Program-made: the position numbers and the translations under genes
Source of the DNA: Carettochelys insculpta
Taxonomy: Eukaryota > Chordata > Testudines > Carettochelyidae
Direction: 5' to 3'
Length of the DNA: 64,000 nt
Assembly (NCBI RefSeq): GCF_033958435.1
Contig: NC_134150.1
Coordinates: 33,227,501-33,291,500 of the forward strand
Shown: in pieces, positions 22,905 through 34,850 of the stretch
How positions within the stretch are numbered: the stretch's first letter is position 1
How the letters are laid out: each line of letters starts with the position of its first letter
Notes under the pieces: model-generated
Seen by the model: only the letters and a program-made list of their open reading frames with translations
What the model was told of the DNA's origin: nothing
The model's database searches: none

Positions 22905-23839
22905 CAGGGTTGCCAACTCACAGAAATTTCATTTATGGACAAAATGGAAAAATTTATGGACAGACAAGTTTTTTTATGGACATAATTATTATATTATATT
23001 GAGATAACATAAATGGCCAGAAGTGAAAAGTAATCGTTGTCATTCATACATCACAGCTGTGTCTACATGAGCCCCTTCCTTTCAGAAGGGGCATGTTAAT
23101 GAGAGAGTTCGAAAGATGCTAATGAGGCACTTCCATGAATATGCAGTGCCTCACTAGCATAATGGCAGGTGTGGCGATTCGAAAGTGCTGCTTTCGAATC
23201 GCACGCTGCCCGTGGAGATGGGGGCCTTTCGAAAGTACCGCCCAGTCTTCGAAAGCCCCTTCTTCCTAATACCAGATAGGAAGAAGGGGCTTTCAAAGAC
23301 TGGGGGGTCCTTTCAAAAGGCCCCCATCTCCACGGGTGGCACGTGATTCAAAAGCGACACTTTCAAATCGCTGCGGCTGCCATTATGCTAATGAGGCACT
23401 GAATATTCATGGAAGTGCCTCACTAGCATCTTTCAAACTCGCTCATTAACATGCCCCTTCCAAAAGGAAGGGGCTCGTGTAGACACAGCTCACAAGAGCA
23501 ATTAGCTATTTAATTCGTTTTAATTTAGTTACTCATGTTGTCAATGTTCTGATGCTAACTCGGTGAGATAACGTAGATGAAAGCATCACATGGATCACTT
23601 TGTCACCTCAACCATTAAACTAAATAAACAACTAAAACATCCAGTTTTACATTCAGTGACATGGCTGAAGCAGCACAGAAAAAGTTTAATTGCTATAGAA
23701 TAATTGCTGTTTTTTGAAATTTTATCGCACTTCTACAAAATTTATGGACACCTACATTTTTTACGGACTTTACGGGCACATCCAATTTTGGCTAATTTTT
23801 ATGAACTATCCATAAATTTACTGACAGTTGGCAACCCTG
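22905..23839. mobile_element. hAT-type non-autonomous element
   Basis: The ends form a strong terminal inverted repeat: CAGGGTTGCCAACTCACAG on the left, and the reverse complement of the right end CAGGGTTGCCAACTGTCAG. CAGGG-type termini and the flanking octamers cttaccag (22897-22904) and ctcaacag (23840-23847), 6 of 8 identical, fit a hAT 8-bp duplication. The interior is AT-rich with TTTATGGAC repeats and no transposase. Confidence 0.75.
23055..23490. mobile_element. 436-bp near-palindromic MITE nested in the hAT
   Basis: Ends AGCTGTGTCTACATGAGCCCC and GGGGCTCGTGTAGACACAGCT are inverted. The arms pair along nearly their full length about a centre at 23272 (TTCTTCCTAATACCAGATAGGAAGAA). The 3-bp repeat cac flanks it (23052-23054, 23491-23493). 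The arms carry repeated TTCGAAAG boxes, partly decayed to TTCAAAAG. Confidence 0.85.
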
Positions 23840-24006
23840 CTCAACAGTTCAGCCTTCGTATGCCTCAATTTTAATCCCTGAAGGAGTTGATCTTCTGGTA
23901 AGTGTGGAGATACCCTGAGGCAGAAGCAGCACAAGGCTCTGCTGCCCACAGCAGCATAGCTCATATTGAATTCCAGAAGTGGGCCGGAAACACATTAGGA
24001 CTCAAA

Positions 24007-24688
24007 GGCCGCGTCTACATGTGCACGCTACTTCGAAGTAGCAGCGTCAACTTCGAAATCGCGCCCGTCACGGCTACACGTGTTGGGCGCTATTTCGAAG
24101 TTGAAATCGACGTTAGGTGGCGAGATGTCAAAGTCGCTAACCCCGTGAGGGGATGGGAATAGCGCCCTACTTTGAAGTTGAACGTCAAAGTAGGGCACGT
24201 GTAGACGATCCGCGTCCCGCAACATCGAAATAGCAGGGTCCGCCATGGCGGCCATCAGCTAAGGGGTTGAGAGACACTCTCTCTCCAGCCCCTGCAGGGC
24301 TCTATGGTCACCGTGTGCAGCAGCCCTTAGCCCAGGTCTTCTGGCTGCTGCTACGGCAGCTGGGGATCCATGCTGCATGCACAGGGTCTGCAACCAGTTG
24401 TCGGCTCTGTGGATCTTGTGTTGTTTAGTGCAACTGTGTCTGGGAGGGGCCCTTTAAGGGAGCAGCTTGCTGTTGAGTCCGCCCTGTGACCCTGTCTGCA
24501 GCTGTTCCTGGCACCCTTGTTTCGAAGTGTGCTACTTTGGCGTGTAGATGTTCCCTCGCAGCGCCTATTTCGATGTGGTGCTGCCCAATGTCAAAGTTGA
24601 ACGTCGACGTTGCCAGCCCTGGAGGACATGTAGACGTTATTCATCGAAATAAGCTATTTCGATGTAGCGTGCACGTGTAGACGTAGCC
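24007..24688. mobile_element. 682-bp MITE with GTCTACA ends and TTCGAA boxes
   Basis: The left end GGCCGCGTCTACATGTGCACG and the reverse-complemented right end GGCTACGTCTACACGTGCACG are close inverted repeats, each followed by a GCTAC.TCGAA.TAGC block. The 3-bp aaa flanks both sides (24004-24006, 24689-24691). The interior is GC-rich, CpG-rich and non-coding. The density of undecayed CpG suggests a younger insertion than most here. Confidence 0.8.
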
Positions 24689-25044
24689 AAAGAGTAGCAA
24701 TCTGGTTATTGCTCCCATGGGGGAACTCTGTTCCTCCAAGTTTATTCCAGCCCTGTTGCACTATCCAGTGCTTTTGGGTTGGGGAAACACACATTCACCC
24801 ATTCCCCATGCTTTCCCACACATCCCCACTCCTCTCTGCAAGTTGGTACAGACTGTGAATCATGTGTCACTAACTGATCCTGTAGAACAGTGGTTGCCCT
24901 GAACTACTTGCAATAGTAATAGATGCCTAGATAAGTTTACCTTAGTATCAACCATATTCTGGGACAACCTTATAGGTTGTTTCACAAAATGGGAATATCT
25001 TTAAGGGCAACTGTGGCATTCATGGGAAACTTCTGATCCACCCA

Positions 25045-25440
25045 GTATAGAAGGGATGTGGATACATTGGAGCGGGTGCAGAGGAGGGAGAGGAAAATTA
25101 TTAGGGTGCTGGAGCACATGACCTATGAGGACAGGGATGTGGGCTTATTTAGTTTGCAGAAGTGTGAGGGGTGATTTGATAGCTGTCTTCAACTTCCTGA
25201 AGGGGTGGGGTCCAAAGAAGATAGAGAGAGGCTGTTCTCAGCAGTGACAGATGGCTGAACAAGAAGCAATGACGTCAAGCTGAAGAGTGGGAGGTGTAGG
25301 TTGGCTGTTAAAATCTCCATCCCTAAAGATTTTTAAGTCTCAGCTTGACAAAGTCCTGGCTGGAATGGTTTAGTTTGGGCCAGGTGCTGGACTCGATAGC
25401 CTCCTGAGGCCGCTTCAAGCCTTGCAATTCTGTGATTTTT
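25045..25440 (+). mobile_element. CR1 LINE 3' fragment, plus strand
   Basis: The blocks GATACATTGGAGCGGGTGCAGAGG, TGAGGGGTGATTTGATAGCTGTCTTCAAC, AGAGAGGCTGTTCTCAGCAGTG and ATGGTTTAGTTTGGG-CAGGTGCTGGACTCGATAGCC are characteristic of the CR1 ORF2 end and 3' region. It ends ATTCTGTGATTTTT, close to the family's 3' terminal repeat. It is about 400 bp, 5'-truncated as CR1 usually is, with no open frame. Confidence 0.9.
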
Positions 25441-27199
25441 GCGGTGGAGTAGCAAAGAAAATGATCCCTCTCCCACATAATACATAAAATCTCAGAAAGG
25501 AAATTCAGGAACAAAATCTCTTTGCATTTAAAAGTCTATTTACACTTCTAGGGCACAGCCATATCAGCTATAACCTTGATTCACCTCTGCCTTACAGAGC
25601 ATTCTCCTCTTATTCATCCTTTATCACTTCTTCGTTATGCCTCTGCCAGTGATTGCACTCATATTTAGCCATGCAACTTGCTCTTTTAACTGCCAGCTCT
25701 TTTAAGTAATAAAAATAAATTAACAATAAGAAAAAAACACTGCCTTGTCACCCCATTCAGACAGCTGAACTTTGCTGAAGATGGACAGGCAGAATTAATC
25801 CCAAGCATCCAAATTTTGGTGCCACTGGTAAATAATTCAGTGTGGTGGTGGTGGTGTCTTTAAACTGATGGAGCCTCCTTCAAAATTAATATAAATGTGA
25901 GTCTTTTAAAGCAACTGTTGCAGAGTGAATTGGGTTTATGGATACTGAATAGAAGTAAAGAGCAGACAGAATCTCAGGAATGATTTCTGCATTTTTTTAA
26001 CTGTAGGAAGAAGCAACCTGTCCAGGTCTCTGACTAAAGTTCCACACAGACAAACAAGTGTTATCTCACTCTCCCCTCCTTCCCTCATGTGCCCAAAGTC
26101 TTGTCATTGTTTACCTGAAAGCGACTTGTGGGCATCGGCTAGACAGATTTTTATAGCGCAGACTTGTTTTTCTAGCTCCCTGCTTGTTATTTATACCGAG
26201 ATCCTCCGGCAGAACTCGTAGTGTAGGGCAGAGGTCAGAGGCAGTGTGTACAGCCACTAGAAGGGCTGGAAACAGGGAAGGGCATGTTCCCCTAACAGGA
26301 GGAGAAGAGTCCCTATGTGCTCTCAGTTCTGCAAAACTGGTTGTATAGTTAGTTCTGTTGCTCCAGCCAGACTTGAGGAGAAGGTTTGGAAGCACCTTGT
26401 CCATAAACACTGGAATGCTTAAAGATGAGGCAATGAAAATTAATCTTTGCTCGCCTTCATGAAACTGCCTCTACTGATCCCGATTCTTACAGTTGCTTAC
26501 TGTGCATATCCCAGAACAGTTTAAAACAGAGGCTATGCTCAACAGTGCTATGACATTCTTTATTAAGATGATGCCATCTGTGCCTCTATGTTATTGTCAC
26601 AGAGACTGACATTTTCATACATAATCTACCCTGTGTTTAGATACAGGGAACATTATTTATAGAAGATAATTTTGTTGTTGACTTAGGATATTGATTCCTC
26701 TATACACCATTTGGTTTGTTAGATTCCCTGAAAACTGCCCCTGTTTAGAATCCGTTTTGCATTAACAAGCATACAGTTCATATAAAGGAAACACCAAGGC
26801 ATACAGTGTAAGAATAGGGGTGAGGGTTTGCTAAAATAGTGGAAGATCCACTCAAGTCCCTTCACAGATTTTGAGGCCAAAGGGGATCATAATGCTTTGA
26901 CCTTCCTACCACAGGCAACAGAATTTCACGTAGTGGATCCTGCATCAAGTCTATTCCAGTAATGGGATGTATTGATTTATCATGCCAAAGTGGGTTGTGA
27001 CTGTAAATCTCTAGGCCAATTAAGTCGCTCCTAACACATAGAATATTCTTCCACTTTCTTTAGATGGTAGTTCTAAGTTCATTATGGACTCACTTGTGTA
27101 ACCTGTTCTCAGTTAGGTGCAGCAAGGCCAACAGCCACTGGGGGGCCCTTGGGCAAGGAGAGAGACAGGCCCAACTCTGTATCTTGGAAGGGGCAGACC
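25441..27199. other. AT-rich sequence, no gene recognised
   Basis: No repeat ends or credible coding frames seen. Confidence 0.4.
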
Positions 27200-27640
27200 A
27201 AGGGAGTGTAACACCAACAGACCCGGGTTGCCAGTACCAGGGACAGAACTTGCAAGCATAGGGTCTAAAGCCCTGCACTCTACCACATGAGCTAAAGGCC
27301 AACTGGCTCTCAGCTGAGGCTGTAGAGCAGAGATTTCACTCACCCCAGATGAGGTCTCAGTACCTCTGGGTACTACAGGAGGAAGGGGTGGGGTAGGACA
27401 GTCAGACCTTAATGCCATGGTGCTGCCGTCCCGCACCCCAACTTCCTTCAGAGCTGCCCAGAACAGCAGAGCAGCACTGCTGTAGTGTTTCAAAGGGGCC
27501 TGGAGCTCCAGCTCCCACCCCCATTGAAGTAGCTGTGGTGGCAGCCAGAGCTCCAGGCACCTTTGAAGCAATGGGCTCCAATACATCTGCCCCCTTTGCC
27601 CCTCCGTCCCCTATCAGATGGCCTGGTTAAATGAGTGATT
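27200..27640 (-). mobile_element. tRNA-derived SINE-like unit plus GC-rich body
   Basis: On the minus strand the GC-rich body (27640 to about 27400; GGGGCAAAGGGGGCAGATG, CCTTTGAAACACTACAGC) is followed by a spacer (CCTGTAGTACCCAGAGG, CTCTGCTCTACAGCC). Then comes a tRNA-like part with an A box, TAGCTCATGTGG (27283-27294), and a decayed B box near 27240-27250. The same spacer and tRNA-like order occurs at 63.2 kb. Short frames across it are by-products. Confidence 0.65.
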
Positions 27641-30600
27641 TTTTTTAGCAGAACTTTTATCGACGCCCTGTCATGATAGGCTCAGGAAGCTTTACAGGAT
27701 ACAGTTTTAAATATACACTGGTTTTATACAAAAAATTGCTCGGCAGTTGCTCGGAGGAAAGCTTTGTGTTAAGAGAGAAATTAAGTTATTGATATATAGG
27801 CACAAGTTAAGCCAGTGACACATGGGAGACTACTGTAGTATTTCTCCTTTGAACTGATGTAACCTTCAAAGAAAAACAACATCAGCATCAGCAGCCATCA
27901 CTTCATTTCTTTATGATGCGGTGTTATGTGTCACTTCTCTGAGACCTAAAGAGAATAATGGAATAGGTAAAGTAGAGCACACCTGAAGAGGAAGGCAAGA
28001 GAGTGAGCAAAGCAAATTGTTCTGGAACCAAGAAGAGAGAGAGAAGAAAAATTTCACAGGAGGAACAACAACATTTCTGAAGCTAAATCTTTTTTTTTCA
28101 GTTATTTGCTCAACAATCTAAAATAGCATTAATTCTAGTTTCTGTGCTATTTTCCCAGGATAGCCAGCACTCAGGTTCTCTAGACAATGAGGTTGCCAGC
28201 TAGTACAGCAGTTCACAATTTGATTGCTGTTCCCCATCCAACAGTTTAGCATTTCGTGTCTATATGAAGTGCCAATATGCCAGCTAAAGATACCTCTGTA
28301 AATACTTCTAGGCCATATTAGCATGAGTTTGGTTTAAACAACAAATCCTATGACAAACAAGCAGTGGAATTGGGCCTAAATTTCAGAACTGTAATTGTAG
28401 AAGAGTAGATAACTGTGCTGTGTGTTGAAGATGCAAGTGGCCTTTTTATTTTCAATTGTGTGGATATGATTTTGTGTAGAAAACAAGAAAATGTTCCTAA
28501 GCTATTCAGAGTTAAATATTCACATATTTAAATATCCCATGTTATATTTTGGGAGATTGCTTATTCTGTGCCAGTTTTCTCTCTCATACACACTCAAACT
28601 GACGTGACTGGCTTCTGGCCCTCCACTGGAGCATTACTGCAGTCTTTTGAACATTTGTTTGCAGGGTAAGCGACTTCGTTTGAACACCTTTGGCTCAAGA
28701 TTATCCTAATAAAAAAAAAAAAGGTGTCAACATTCAGAGGAAAGGAAGTTGGATTTATTTATTTATTATCCTTATTATTATTATTATTATTTCTTCTGCA
28801 GTCAGATTTGAAATGCTGGTCTTAATGACTTCCAGGTGTACCTAGATGTGGCACATATTTGGCTGTAATCCTGTAATGGTTAGGTTTCTGCCTTAACAAT
28901 ATGGCAGAAAAGAAACTGGGAAGCTTTCAAGATTAAATTAGTACAAACAAACTTAAAAGGAAGTCAGCGCCTCTTGCATTCTAAGAAGGGGAACTGTTTT
29001 AGGCAGGCTATATCTAAAGCCAATGTATTTGGGTTGGAAAAGTGTTAATACTTTTAAACTTTCTGATTGAAAGCTGAAGACTTACATTTTTCCTCAGACT
29101 GATAAATTTTGCCGCAAAAAGAACAACTGGAAAGAGTTTTCTCAAAAGCCTACAAATATCTTCAAATGCACTGGAATTGTTGTTCTTGGACATCTTGCAT
29201 TCCGAAAGCCTTACATTGCTTTCAGGGAGTTAGTCTATGAAGTTTGATTTTATAATGACTGCATAGTCTATTAATAATATTTTTAAATAATCTGAACCTG
29301 ACCTGTGAGCAGTGAAAGAGCACCTCTCACTTTCTGCAGGCTTTCTCTGTGTATAGGCCTAGACTCATGAGCATCATCTTTCTAATCTGTGAAGGGACCT
29401 TTCTTAGCAAATGACCACTGGGGGAACAACCTTGAAGCTAGAAAGAGATTCATAAGCAAATTTGCCAAGTGATATAGTTTCTTCTTCGTCCATTCCTGTG
29501 ACTCTTTTTATTTACAGAGTACTTACTTTTGGAAATATTACCCAGCTGTGCACCAAATCATCTCCCATCCCTGCCTGGCATTTTAGTCCAAAAAGGATGA
29601 TACGTTTCTCTCTATTACTGGCTACTTTTTTTCACTGTCACCAGCCATACCAGTGCGATGAAGGACTCACAAGCTCTCTTCTAGTTAAGGCTATTGTTGT
29701 TAAGATAACATTTTCAAAAAATTATTCATCTACCTCCTAATCCCATACTGGTCAAGTGGACGGTCAGGTAGCAAACCAGTCATAAATCTGGCTTAACTGG
29801 CCATTTACACTGTTTATGACTACTGAGTGGCACAAAGCTCCCAGACTTTGCTGGTGAATCTGACCCAAGAAATCTGTCAATAACACTGCTGATGCAATCT
29901 GAAAGGAATCCATAGGCAGTATCTTCCTGATTGTTTTGCTCTCTGCTGCAAAGGCCAGCCTGGATAAGAATTCTAGATTTACCTCTGTGTTCTTCTAAGT
30001 TTTTCCAACCCTTGGTTCAACTTGCACATGGTCAGTTTCTGAAGCAAGCAAAGGCCCCACTTATTGAGCCCTAGGTAGAGAGAAAGGTAAAGAGGAGGGA
30101 AAAATGCTGATTATGAGTTAAAATAGTTTTCTTTGAGCCCTGATAAGAACCTGCAAATGTTCCTATTTTCATTTCTTCCTCTCAGGTTCCTGTGTGCTCC
30201 TATTCATCAAGACAGCTCTCTGCTCAAATAGAGTCAAAGCTAAAAAGAGTGGCATGGCAAGAAAGGGAAGAGAGCTGAATGGATAAGGAGGAGTGGGTAC
30301 ACTTTTGTCTTATCTCAATATCAGAATATACTGAGAGAGATCAGTTTGTGGTAGGAATCTCTTTGGGACTAGGGATCAGTTTCTCATGAGTTAAAATGAA
30401 AAATGGCTGCACTGGATAAATTTACTGCTGGGTAATGAGCATAGAGTCTTCCTCTTTATTTATTCTGCTTAATTTGTCACATTCTATCTTTAAAACCAAT
30501 CTGAACTGCCTGGAATGCTTGTCCGTTTCCCACTTAGCAGCAGCAGTGTTGCTACTTTATATTTCTCAATGAAAAAAGAAATTGGCTTCAAATTTTAAAT

Positions 30601-32145
30601 GTAAACAACTTTCACCATGACAGAAAAGGAGAAAGGCAAATATCATCTTAATTAAGAAAGAATTGCCATACCATGAAATACATGGTTTGGAATTTCAGAT
30701 ACTTTGGCAACAGCTGGTGATAGCCATTATTTTTAATAAGCTTATCTTTAAAATTAAAAATAGATCTCTTGCATTTAATGGTGGGTTGCCAGACTATTCA
30801 GGTCTCCTGCATAGTTATGCACAAAATGAACCAGCTATTTGCATTTCATGAAAATAAACTCCAGATTTTTATACTAACTTTTAAATATGTGATGATGATT
30901 CTTCTTCTTCTTCCTATTCTATACAAATGCTTTGAATTTATGTAGCAAGTGTCATGCAAGAATCTCAGAGCATTTTATAGACATCAGGGCTAAAAGGTTT
31001 GAAAATAAAATTTCTTTCCACTGTGAGAAATGTTAACAATTCAAAATTACTTTCTACTCTGAATCGGAACAGAAAGTTAAAATACTTAAAAAAAAAAAAA
31101 AAAAAGTCCAGAATAGAAAGTCCAAATTCTTAGTTGGAATCTTCAGGCAAAAAAATTCAAACCCCTATACATAAAGGCCTGATTTTTCAGAGGCATTGAG
31201 AATAGACAGCTCTAATTCACATCAACAAAACAAAGCAGCAGAAACCTCTCTGTTACCAATTTACATCAGTTAGAGTTGTTGGCGCTCTACATCTTTGGAA
31301 ATCAGACACATTGTGAATTCAAACAGCCACAGCTACTTTGAGATAGATGAATTCATTTCAACTGACACTGAAATGCACCCACTTTTGCTCTAGAAAATGG
31401 CAGCTAATTAAGAATGCACAGCAGCTCTCCCTAACAAGGTAAAAATGACCAGTTGAAACAGCTGGGGACAAGTAGTGTATCTGATCTGGTTTTACTCAGG
31501 ATATCCCTACTCACAAGTCAAGACCATTAGTGAGCATAAATGGTAATTAACATTTTATAGCCCATCTTAGTGATGGGCCCTTGAGCAACAGAGTCCCCTC
31601 AAACTGTACCTATCCAATAACTAAAGTGTTGTTAGACACTGGAGGAGTAAAGTTCAGACGTAGATTCATTGACAAAGAAACATAAAGTGCAGTTAGAAAG
31701 AACATGCTGTTTCCATGGACTTACTCCACAGTCATTGCTTTTCCTTTTCTATATGTTCAGCTATAGTAAGTGCTCACACCAGCAAGTCTACATAGTCTCC
31801 CAGCCATTCTTCTGAATATTCTTGTTTTTTTTTAAAGTCTCACTCAGATTTTGTAAGTGCCTCGTTTATATTCAGTTTCTCTTGAGTTAAGGTAATGTGG
31901 CTTTCCTCTACATTATCAGATGCCTTCCAGAGAACCATGATCCCTAAAGCAGAAACTGTTATGCCCTCAATTTGGACTTCCCTGCTTAATTAATGTAAAG
32001 TGAGTACTTACTTACTAATTTACTTACTTAAACCCTTGTACTCTGAGTGGAGCATAGGACCTCTACTAATTTCCTCCATTTCACTCTGTCTTGGTACAAA
32101 ACTTATAGCTGACTCCAGGAATACCCCAGTTCTTGTCTCTCAGTC
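27641..32145. other. 4.5 kb AT-rich sequence, no gene recognised
   Basis: Contains a TTTA/TTA simple repeat (28754-28791) and an 18-nt A tract (31088-31105). The region 30420-30620 is free of recognisable repeats. No coding region was supported. Confidence 0.4.
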
Positions 32146-32448
32146 TCAGTAGATCTTCTCCACATTGTCTGAAGTCTTCCTCTTTTGTGTTTTCCTACCG
32201 GGTTCCATTTGAGAGCTTGATGGACTGTGCTGGAGGATGGTTTTCTGAGAATGTGTCCTAGTCATCCCCACTTTCTTCTTGATCTGAACGTTAAGTGGTT
32301 CTTGTCCTGCTCTGTTCCAAAGCTCCTCATTGGTGGCAAAGTCTTGCCATTTGATATGAAGGATGTACCTCAGGCATCTGTTTATGTAAAGTGAGTAAGG
32401 CACTCTAATTTGAATTGCAGTGTTAGAAGAGGGCCAGTATATTTGCAC
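32146..32448 (-). pseudogene. LINE ORF2 C-terminal fragment (endonuclease-reverse transcriptase type)
   Basis: The minus-strand frame contains NRCLRYILHIKWQDFATNEE, LWNRAGQEPLNVQIKKKVG and LQHSPSSSQMEPGRKTQKRK. This order (R-LR-I--I-W-D-I-N-ELW--AGQ---E-QI--R) is the usual C-terminal end of vertebrate endonuclease-reverse transcriptase LINEs, after the polymerase domain. About 100 codons survive. The conserved WGWIGHTLRK-like stretch reads VGMTRTHSQK, consistent with a small frameshift. No polymerase motif is present, so it is a dead 3' fragment. Confidence 0.65.
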
Positions 32449-33640
32449 AACAAAGCATAAAATAAAATATATTGCAGTGGCTACCAGTTGTCAAAAGTGA
32501 TGTTCTGATTGACTGCTGTGGCTTTCTCAAGATGTCAGAGCTATGTTCTGTGTGACAAGGGTACATACTTGCAATGTTGCCCCTTAAAAAAGTCAGATCT
32601 CTGTGCCAATTCTGTGAAGACAAATAACAGTGGTAACAGGACGAGGAAAATGATTAAAACAATTACTTTTCACCATCTCTGGTTTTTTTAACAGTGATTA
32701 AATAAATATTCATACTGGTACCTGCGAAAGTAATTACACTTGGTACCAACCCTCTCTCACCATCTCTGCATTTTGTCTTCTCTCTTGCTCCTTCGATGCA
32801 CCACAAGCTGAAACACCATGAATTCACAACTTTGAGCAAGAGGTGGGGCAGGGATTTACAACAATAAATCATCTACAGTGAATCCAGAGTTTTTGATACC
32901 ACTAACTGCCTAAACAAGAAATTCCCTTCAAAAAAAGAAGTAGAGGAAGATCTCATATAGCTCTTCTGTTTTGATTGGCAAGGGGGCTGGTTGTCAAAAC
33001 ATAGCATGTTTTCTACCAAAAAAAAATCCCTTCTCAATCAAAACAGTGAAGGGCAGTTGGTGCTTCTGCTCTCTGGCAGCGTTGTGGAGAGACTTCCTGC
33101 TTGGTCATCAGTGATTATAACACTGAGCTCTCAGCTCCTTCCTCCTCAGAGGAGTAACTCTCCAGCCTTCAGCACTTTCAATGAATTGGAACTTATTTTC
33201 TATCATAAGACTAAACTGGGATCTCTTTGTGATTCTAACTTCCATTTCATTATAGGAAGTGAATTAAAATTGGCTGCTGGGTGACAAAATTAATGCAGCT
33301 GTTTGATTCAGTTTGTATTTTGAAGTTTTTTACACTGTTTCATATCAGATTGGCTGTTTTTCATCTAGTATCTAATCCTTATTTTAATCCTCCTGAGTGC
33401 TTGGCTGCCTCAGCAGATTATGGCAATGATGTCCATACATAGGCATTAGGTGAAGCTGCTTCCCAGCCTGTCCCCCCATCCATGCTCCACCCCTGCTCTG
33501 CCCAGGCCACGCCCTCACTCTGCCCATTGTCCACCTCTTCAGCTACATATTTAACACACTGAAACAGAGACACTATCTTAAACTAATCAGAGTGGTTTAA
33601 TGTGGAAGTTCATTGTTTTTAGAAAAGGGGAGCACTACTT
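32449..33640. other. No gene recognised
   Basis: No transposon ends and no credible coding region. A short CCTGC/CCCTGCTCTGCCC-rich patch occurs at 33460-33540. Confidence 0.35.
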
Positions 33641-34015
33641 GGCTACAGTTACGCTGATCTGAACTGACGGCAGCAGTATGCAAATAAGAGGTTTCGAAAA
33701 TGCAAATGGCTGCTCATCTCCATATTTGCTTGCCAGCAAAATCTGCTGCTGGCAGAAGAAAAAAGGTGTAAACATGATTCTGCCAGAGACACCTGCCCTT
33801 CGTCAGCTGCCTCTTATGCCTGATTTTTTCCAGGGATAAGAGACTCCCACAAAGGTTGGGGAGGTTCACTAGCAGACCCACATTTACATTGCTTTTTTTC
33901 CTGTCAGCAGCAGCCTCTGCTGGCAAGCGAGCACGCAAATGAGCATCCATTTGCATTTTCGAGTCTGTCCATTTGCATACTGCTGGCTGCAGTTCGGTTC
34001 AGTGTAACCATAGCC
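33641..34015. mobile_element. 375-bp palindromic-ended MITE
   Basis: The left end GGCTACAGTTACGCTGATCTG and the reverse-complemented right end GGCTATGGTTACACTGAACCG are inverted repeats. The match continues inward through GCAGTATGCAAAT, TTTCGAAAATGCAAATGG and TGCTCAT. ATGCAAAT octamers are repeated in both arms, which gives several octamer-like sites but is probably incidental. Flanking triplets ctt and cta do not match perfectly. Confidence 0.7.
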
Positions 34016-34509
34016 CTATGATTCCAAAAAGATTTTAGGCATAACAAAGGATTTTATGTCTTACTAAGGTATTGATTTTGGTGGTGGAGACCCTTAGAAT
34101 GAGTTCATCGAATAGTCAGGAGTAAAGAAAGAAGCTCATTTGCTCAGCTATCTGGAAGACAAGGAATGTTGTCCCTTTAGGGGCTCTCTTCAGCAGAAGG
34201 GTGAAAGAGGAGTATGGGTGGCTAGAAAGAACAGGAAGATTTTGAAAGCAATTTTTTATGATAGTAATGAAAATTAAAATGTGTATTCTAGATAATAGTG
34301 AAATTTTGACGTATGCATTTAAAAAACTATGTGTCTGAAGATCCAGGCCTTTTAGGTTAATGCTGAATACTCTGGTTATGCATCTAAAAATCTATGCAAG
34401 GATTTTTTAATGACATGATTTTATAAACTTCAGCAACAAACTAATGAAATATTTAAAGCAAGCCAACCGCTTCATCACCTTTTTTTGGCGGTCACTTGAT
34501 AATGAGTAG

Positions 34510-34850
34510 GATGTCTTCATGTCACCCTCCTATTTGTGAGTCCGTTGATGGCTGATCAGCCTAATTCTGGAGTTGCAGATCTCGTCACAGGAGTGGCAGA
34601 TGTTGGTAGCTGTTGGAGCGACGTGGGGCAGTTCTCAATGCTGTCTGCACCGCCTGTCCTTGTCTGCACTGCCGCAGGACCTGTCAAATTGTGTCACCCC
34701 CTCACAGATTACCGTTCTCCACTGGGATCGGTCTTGGGCAAGGTTCTCCCAAGTGTCAACACCAATGCTGCATTTCTTAGTACGCAGAGGAAGACGCCTG
34801 TGTGTGACTTCTTTTAACGTCAGGGGATGGTTGCACTGCACCCACGACAC
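34510..34850 (-). pseudogene. LINE ORF2 C-terminal fragment with C2H2-like tail
   Basis: A minus-strand frame (34850 to 34635) includes GVDTWENLAQDRSQWRTVI and CEGVTQFDRSCGSAD, matching the W-LAQDR--WR region at the end of some non-LTR retrotransposon proteins. After a stop, the same strand continues with CHSCDEICNSRIRLISHQRTH, a C-X2-C...H-X3-H finger typical of the extreme C-terminus of such proteins. Assignment to a LINE clade needs a search. The polymerase domain is absent. Confidence 0.6.

Larger units (their letters stand above)
22631..23925. mobile_element. Outer MITE interrupted by a nested hAT and palindrome
   Basis: GGCCAGGTCTACACC at 22635 is a typical MITE end. Inverted partners lie either side of the nested hAT: TGTCTCCACT...ACCAGAAGATC on the left and GATCTTCTGGTAAGTGTGGAGATA on the right. 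An 11-bp direct repeat, ccctgaaggag, also lies on each side of the insertion. The right terminus is not clear. Confidence 0.45.

Noticed and set aside
27113..27586. 157-codon minus-strand frame
   Set aside because: It lies wholly within the GC-rich repeat body and tRNA-like unit; it is a by-product of repeat composition.
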